NCBI GenBank assembly: GCA_964606015.1
Contig: CAZSEZ010000148.1
Span: 1-9,924, forward strand
Length of the DNA stretch: 9,924 nucleotides
Source: Hyella sp964606015
GTDB taxonomy: Bacteria; Cyanobacteriota; Cyanobacteriia; Cyanobacteriales; Xenococcaceae
Direction: 5' to 3'
The notes under the pieces are model-generated. The model searched no databases and was not told the DNA's origin. It was given only the letters and a program-made list of their open reading frames with translations. Of the stretch, positions 6,080 through 9,924 are shown piece by piece (positions within the stretch are counted from its first letter, which is position 1; the number at the start of each line of letters is the position of its first letter). Position numbers and translations under genes: made by a program.

Positions 6080-7693
6080 CTAATCAGTACTTTCTTTTGA
6101 CTTGAGGTTAAATTTCTCTTCTAGAAAAAGTCCAATACTTGCCACATCCCAAACCTTTTCTCCTGGCATTTGCATGGTTTGAACCAGATAATCAGCTTGA
6201 TACTTAGCAAAACTACGAGCCAGGATCTCCAAGTAAGAGCGATCACGTTCTAAAACTGCAGCAAGTGCCTGCTGTGGAACCACTAGTAGCTCTGTCTCCG
6301 CGATAGAAGTCATCGTTACTTCTGCTAAAGACTCACCAAAAAACAAAGAAATTTCTCCAAAACAATCCCCCGACTGCAATTGTTCCACGGGAGTAAGAGG
6401 ACATAAGCCGAGAAATTCTACTCTTTCATCAAGATTAGGGATTTCTCTTGCCAGATGTTGATAAAGCCAGTAAAGAGAAGAGCTTTGCTGTTCGTAAGCC
6501 AAGGAAAAGGCGGTAGGACCAATATACTGAGCTAGCTGAAAGGCAACTCCATCTACCAGCCGACGATTCAGGAGCACAGGCGGTCTTTTTTTTGGTCGAC
6601 GACTAAACATCTGAAATTCATCGTAACCATCAACCGAATTTATTTTCTGTTGGACATTAATCAGACCGTTAATCACAATGAACATTGCCTGCTCAGGAAG
6701 ATTATGCCGATTGAGAGTTTCACCAATATCAAACAATAATGACTTAGATTGCTGCACAAGGATTGTCTGAGCTTCTAAGTTTAAATCTTTGAATAGCTCG
6801 ATCGAGCGAATTAGCTCCAGATGTTGATCAGTAAAAGCAAAGGTTTCTTCTGAAACCATCCCCTGTCGTTGAAGAGCATACCAAGCTCGGCGCAAGATTT
6901 CTCGATCTGTTTGATTCTCCGCACTATCGTAGATTCGAGGGTAATAAAATATACGATATGTTATGAAATGACACTCAAAAGTTTGTTTGTGCTCCCACAT
7001 CCTCACCTGAATAGGTCGATCAAGATTGATATTGGAGGATGGGCGATTAGTAATAGCTTCAGAAACACTGTCAATTACCTTCTGAGGGGGAAACTTGGCT
7101 ACTACTATAAACTCGACACAACGCCGTGCTGTTCCATCACAGGGAATCATCTTAACCACTTCTTCTGACATCAGACCGTTGGGAATCTGCACCAAAGTAT
7201 TATCACTTGTGCGAATAGTAGTTGCTCTCCAAGTCATGGAAACTACCTGACCTTCATTTTCATGAATAATTACACGATCGCCAATTTGAAAAGGTTGATC
7301 GATTTGCAGCGCCACACCCGAAAATAAATTTCCTAAAGGAGATTGGAGAGCAAAACCAATTAATGCAGTAATCAAAGCAGATGTTGCAAAGATAGCAGTT
7401 ATATCCTGCCCCAATAGTCTAAAAATAAGTAACGCGCAAACCCCATATAGCAATAGCGCAACTACTAATTTGACCAAGTCGGAAGCTTCCTTTCCCTGAA
7501 AACGCACAAACCAAAAATCAACCAGGATCGAAGAAAGAAAGTTAACAATTACAATACTGCCAAATATCAGAACAGCAATATTGAGAAAATTTAAAGCCTC
7601 TTCTGATACTAATTCTGGATTATTACTCAAAAAGATGTAGGCAAAAAGCAACAATCCCGTCAGACCAATCGAAATTAAATTTGAAGTTTTCAT
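6080..7693 (-). CDS. MscS-type mechanosensitive channel with C-terminal CNB-like domain
   Basis: This 537-residue membrane protein has hydrophobic segments at about 6-22, 37-56 and 72-93, and the MscS pore helix at about 99-130 (ATSALITALIGFALQSPLGN). The MscS beta-domain signature follows: QIGDRVII, GQVVSMTWRATTIRTSDN, VQIPNG. The channel part ends near 275. It should release ions or solutes when the membrane is stretched. Residues about 297-490 form a cyclic-nucleotide-binding-like fold: FDIGETLNRHNLPEQAMFIVINGLINV, then a long insertion (about 347-436), then SGDCFGEISLFFGESLAEVTMTS. Leucine (L456) stands where the phosphate-binding Arg of true cAMP/cGMP sites lies, so nucleotide binding is doubtful. 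MscS-CNB fusions are known in cyanobacteria and other bacteria. The heme sensor gene lies 86 bp upstream on the same strand, but a shared transcript is uncertain. No clear ribosome site precedes the ATG at 7693. Confidence 0.9.
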   Translation of the reverse strand: MKTSNLISIGLTGLLLFAYIFLSNNPELVSEEALNFLNIAVLIFGSIVIVNFLSSILVDFWFVRFQGKEASDLVKLVVALLLYGVCALLIFRLLGQDITAIFATSALITALIGFALQSPLGNLFSGVALQIDQPFQIGDRVIIHENEGQVVSMTWRATTIRTSDNTLVQIPNGLMSEEVVKMIPCDGTARRCVEFIVVAKFPPQKVIDSVSEAITNRPSSNINLDRPIQVRMWEHKQTFECHFITYRIFYYPRIYDSAENQTDREILRRAWYALQRQGMVSEETFAFTDQHLELIRSIELFKDLNLEAQTILVQQSKSLLFDIGETLNRHNLPEQAMFIVINGLINVQQKINSVDGYDEFQMFSRRPKKRPPVLLNRRLVDGVAFQLAQYIGPTAFSLAYEQQSSSLYWLYQHLAREIPNLDERVEFLGLCPLTPVEQLQSGDCFGEISLFFGESLAEVTMTSIAETELLVVPQQALAAVLERDRSYLEILARSFAKYQADYLVQTMQMPGEKVWDVASIGLFLEEKFNLKSKESTD

Positions 7694-7779
7694 TTATAAC
7701 AATTTATGAAAAAACCATGTTTAATTCAGTAGTAACCAGAAATAAGTTTCAGACTTTCTTATTCACTCAACACTGATTA

Positions 7780-8664
7780 CTACTTATTCCTTCTATCTGA
7801 AAGTGCTCTGCGTAAACTTATCAACAACCTATTAACAGATTTATTTAACTTACCGATCTCATCGTAGTTAGATTTGGCATCTGGTAACTGAGAATTCTCA
7901 AGATTACTCAGGCTGATTTGCTCAACCATTTGCGAGATTGTATCAAGAGGACTCAAGATCCAATTTTTGACGATCAAGCTAACGGCGGTATAAGCCACCA
8001 GAAAAATACTGGCAATCAATAACAAGTAAGAGAGAAGTTCTTCTTGTGCCCTCTGCTTGGGAATTGAGATAGGAATCGAAATTAGTCTTGTTCCCACAAT
8101 TTCGTCTAGTTTCCAGCCAAAACCATTAGAATTACCATAGGTCTTGATTAAATTCGGGGGAGCATCTTCTGGTCTCCCATGACATTCCAAACAGCTTTCT
8201 TTTTTAATTTGGATTGGTTGCGCAACATAGAGAAGTTCTTCTCCTGTCCTAGTTTTGCGTTCACCAATAATCTCTTTTAAATTGGGATCGCTCAAAAATT
8301 CTCGAATCAGCTCAACTTGCCATCCTTCTGCTAGGTCTTGGCGATTGGTCGGATTTAAGACTCTTTCTGCATAGTTATATGATTGAAACTCTTCACCTAA
8401 GCGCGAAAAAAGCTGCTGAGCGGCATAAGAAGGTACAGATTGAGTAATAAATTCTTCGCTAACCTTATCAGCTAGCAGAGGACGAATTTCATCTGAAGTA
8501 TAGCTTCTCGCAGCGATCGCGGTGCTTAAAAGCACTTCAGCAGTATGAACACTACCAGCCCGTGCATTTCCCTGCTCAACCTTATAAGCAGTGAGGCCAG
8601 CAATTAGCCACCCACACACAAAAATAAGAAGCACTACTAATGATAGTCTTGCTTGTAATTTCAT
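7780..8664 (-). CDS. Tll0287-like (DUF3365) c-type heme sensor with HAMP domain, no output domain
   Basis: This 294-residue protein has a first membrane helix (about 7-26), an extracytoplasmic sensor domain (about 28-205), a second helix (about 209-231) and a HAMP domain (about 232-285). It stops soon after. The sensor has the Tll0287-like features: VPSYAAQQLFSRL, VLNPTNRQDLAEGW, the heme-attachment motif CLECH (158-162), APPNLIKTYGNSNGFGWKLDEIVG and a final VGTRLISIPIS. Tll0287 of Thermosynechococcus is a PAS-like c-type heme protein thought to sense redox state or gas. Many relatives continue into a histidine kinase or cyclase, but this one ends after HAMP, so it would need a separate partner or act as a simple heme protein. 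The only cysteines are C17 (in the helix), C158 and C161. The ATG at 8664 follows an in-frame stop and a hairpin, with no clear Shine-Dalgarno sequence. Confidence 0.88.
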   Translation of the reverse strand: MKLQARLSLVVLLIFVCGWLIAGLTAYKVEQGNARAGSVHTAEVLLSTAIAARSYTSDEIRPLLADKVSEEFITQSVPSYAAQQLFSRLGEEFQSYNYAERVLNPTNRQDLAEGWQVELIREFLSDPNLKEIIGERKTRTGEELLYVAQPIQIKKESCLECHGRPEDAPPNLIKTYGNSNGFGWKLDEIVGTRLISIPISIPKQRAQEELLSYLLLIASIFLVAYTAVSLIVKNWILSPLDTISQMVEQISLSNLENSQLPDAKSNYDEIGKLNKSVNRLLISLRRALSDRRNK

Positions 8665-8689
8665 AGATACTTATGTATCTTTCAGATAC
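8665..8689 (-). promoter_or_regulatory. Inverted repeat adjoining heme-sensor start codon
   Basis: AGATAC (8665-8670) and GTATCT (8675-8680) form a perfect 6-bp inverted repeat around TTAT, and a third AGATAC lies at 8684-8689. In the minus-strand transcript the hairpin ends at the base just before the ATG, in the ribosome-binding zone. It could be an operator or a translation-limiting hairpin. The short AT-rich stem makes this tentative. Confidence 0.4.
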
Positions 8690-8892
8690 TTTCTCTCGAT
8701 ATAAGTTCTACATTCAATATAGGCTAATTTCACTTAGACTAAACTGGAACAGTTATTAAGAATATGAGGCAAATCTGACTATTTTATACACAAACCATGT
8801 CGGATTTCACCCAGTATTGAAACAGCAAGCTAGTAGTAACTAACGAAAAAAATGAGAGTTCTTGTGCTTAACCTAAATTTACGAATAAATTC

Positions 8893-9738
8893 TCAATCTT
8901 GTTGATGGGAAAACTGATAAGCACCAGCCCAAGATAGCGCGATCGCAAAAGCTAAGAGAATCGGGATCGAATACCAAGGAAATTGCTCTAGAGGCAGATA
9001 GGCAGCAGCTCTTAAGCCACTACTGGTGTAGGTCAAGGGTAAGCAATAAACAATCACTTTTAAGGCCGCGGGCAAACTAGCAGGATCAAAAAAGGTTCCT
9101 CCTAAAAATGACATGGGAACGATGAGAAAGTTATTGTATAAACCAACACTTTCTAGAGACTTAACTCTCAAACCAATAATCACTCCTAATCCCGCAAATA
9201 CGCCACAATTCAACACTAATAACAAGATAAACAACGGGTTCAGAAAGCTGCCTATTTTTCCAGTAAAGATAACAGCAACCAAAATCACTGAACCAGCAGT
9301 CATCAAACCTCGGACAATCCCAGCAAACATCTTACCCAGGTGTAAGGCTAAAGGATGTACTGGTAGCAATAATAATTCTTCAAAAGTCTTAGAGAATAAA
9401 CGCTCACCACAAATGGAAAAAGTAGTTCCGCCAAAGCTAATAGTCATTGAGGAAAGAGCGACCATTCCAGGGAGAATAAACTCTAGATAACTACTACCTG
9501 CACTAGGCTCAATTGAGCGATCAATCGTACTGCCTAAACCCAAGCCAAAGGCAAAAATATAAATTAGAGGGGAAATCAAACCTGTAGCAGCTATTTGTGC
9601 AATCCTTGCTCTTAGATCGAGCCATTCACCCCAAAAGACAGTAGCAGTATCAATAGCAATACCTTTAACTAGGGAAATTAAAGACTGTTTACTAGCTGGA
9701 ATAAATTTTTTCTTGCTAGTGGTAAAGAAAGATGACAT
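8893..9738 (-). CDS. ABC-2 type transporter permease
   Basis: This 281-residue integral membrane protein has six hydrophobic segments (about 50-70, 88-108, 139-159, 166-188, 199-217, 256-275) and a cytoplasmic N-terminus of about 45 residues. The ABC-2/DrrB-NodJ family pattern is clear: YLEFILPGMVALSSM, the coupling-loop FEELLLLPVHPLALHLGK (119-136), and SFLGGTFFDPASLP (210-223) before YCLPLTY. It would form the membrane channel of an exporter for a lipid, polysaccharide or drug. The substrate cannot be told from sequence. An ATPase partner is needed and none is encoded in this window, so it may lie beyond the right edge or elsewhere. The ATG at 9738 has no strong Shine-Dalgarno sequence. A HIP1 octamer lies 13-20 bp upstream. 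The heme-sensor gene begins 228 bp downstream of its stop, so a shared operon is not evident. Confidence 0.9.
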   Translation of the reverse strand: MSSFFTTSKKKFIPASKQSLISLVKGIAIDTATVFWGEWLDLRARIAQIAATGLISPLIYIFAFGLGLGSTIDRSIEPSAGSSYLEFILPGMVALSSMTISFGGTTFSICGERLFSKTFEELLLLPVHPLALHLGKMFAGIVRGLMTAGSVILVAVIFTGKIGSFLNPLFILLLVLNCGVFAGLGVIIGLRVKSLESVGLYNNFLIVPMSFLGGTFFDPASLPAALKVIVYCLPLTYTSSGLRAAAYLPLEQFPWYSIPILLAFAIALSWAGAYQFSHQQD

Positions 9739-9836
9739 GAATAATGCAGTGCGATCGCCTTATAAAAAATGAACTATGCTTAATATTACTTAACCACGTT
9801 CGGGTAGTAGGCAACAAGAGCAGAAGTCATAAGCAT

Positions 9837-9874
9837 AAAAAAAGAGAACCTGAAATGCACAGCACAAGTCCTCT
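9837..9874 (-). terminator. Intrinsic terminator on the minus strand at the right edge
   Basis: Read on the minus strand, AGAGGACTTG (9874-9865) pairs with CAGGTTCTCT (9852-9843) over ten base pairs, two of them G-U, around a 12-nt loop. A run of T continues to 9837. It should end a leftward transcript coming from beyond the window and so isolates the ABC permease gene from it. Confidence 0.7.
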
Positions 9875-9924
9875 GGTTTAGTATATTTTTTTTAGTCTAG
9901 TTCTTACTCACGGATTAGAACAAT

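Larger units (their letters stand above)
604..9758. repeat. HIP1 octamers GCGATCGC (11 copies)
   Basis: Exact GCGATCGC copies start at 604, 964, 1237, 1878, 2248, 3559, 3954, 5686, 8513, 8939 and 9751. HIP1 is a highly iterated palindrome found in many cyanobacterial genomes. Most copies lie inside genes. Those at 2248 and 9751 lie in intergenic DNA. None lies between 5694 and 8512. Confidence 0.95.

Noticed and set aside
6869..7168. Plus-strand ORF of 99 codons inside the MscS gene
   Set aside because: It is antisense to conserved MscS sequence and has no family features.
9113..9490. Plus-strand ORF of 125 codons antisense to the ABC permease
   Set aside because: It is a shadow of a membrane protein gene. 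The low-complexity Asn/Thr/Ile/Pro composition is expected from the complement of hydrophobic codons.
9899..9924. Possible C-terminal end of a minus-strand gene (reads IVLIRE then stop)
   Set aside because: Six codons are too few to support a gene, although the terminator at 9837-9874 fits a gene end nearby.

Overview
The window is cyanobacterial chromosome. The evidence is a phycobilisome linker gene (cpcL), a cyanobacteriochrome-type sensor kinase, a Tll0287-type heme protein, and eleven exact copies of the octamer GCGATCGC (HIP1), which is over-represented in many cyanobacteria. The DNA is fairly AT-rich. I cannot name the genus from the sequence alone.

Left part (1-1364): one plus-strand gene for a COG3146/FemAB-like acyltransferase-fold protein. 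It converges on the next gene with only 25 bp between them.

Centre-left (1390-5918): a compact light-sensing locus of ccaR (minus strand), cpcL (plus) and ccaS (plus). CcaR is an OmpR-type response regulator. CpcL is the membrane-anchored rod linker of rod-only phycobilisomes. CcaS is a membrane-bound GAF-PAS-PAS-PAS histidine kinase with a bilin-type cysteine. The shared ccaR/cpcL intergenic region carries two tandem 11-bp boxes, CTTTCCGCTTT and CTTTACCATTT. The second matches the published CcaR 'G-box' consensus CTTTNCNATTT exactly and the first at all but one position. The boxes abut a TTTACA -35 element, with a TATTTT -10 element 17 bp further on. A strong intrinsic terminator follows cpcL. 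By comparison with Synechocystis 6803 and Nostoc punctiforme, green light should activate CcaS, CcaS should phosphorylate CcaR, and CcaR should switch on cpcL to build rods that feed photosystem I. No phycoerythrin or other rod genes lie beside the locus, so it looks like the simple cpcL-only type of chromatic acclimation.

Right part (6080-9738): three minus-strand genes, probably separate units. They are an MscS-type channel fused to an unusual cyclic-nucleotide-binding-like domain, a CxxCH heme sensor of the Tll0287 (DUF3365) family that ends after a HAMP domain with no output domain, and an ABC-2 permease whose ATPase is not in the window. A minus-strand intrinsic terminator at 9837-9874 suggests that another leftward gene ends just beyond the right edge.

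No wholly new system stands out. The most informative feature is the complete CcaS-CcaR-CpcL module with a readable operator and promoter. The oddities worth checking are the CcaS GAF loop and its LOV-like PAS without cysteine, the interrupted CNB domain, the output-less heme sensor, and several short symmetric repeats in the control regions.
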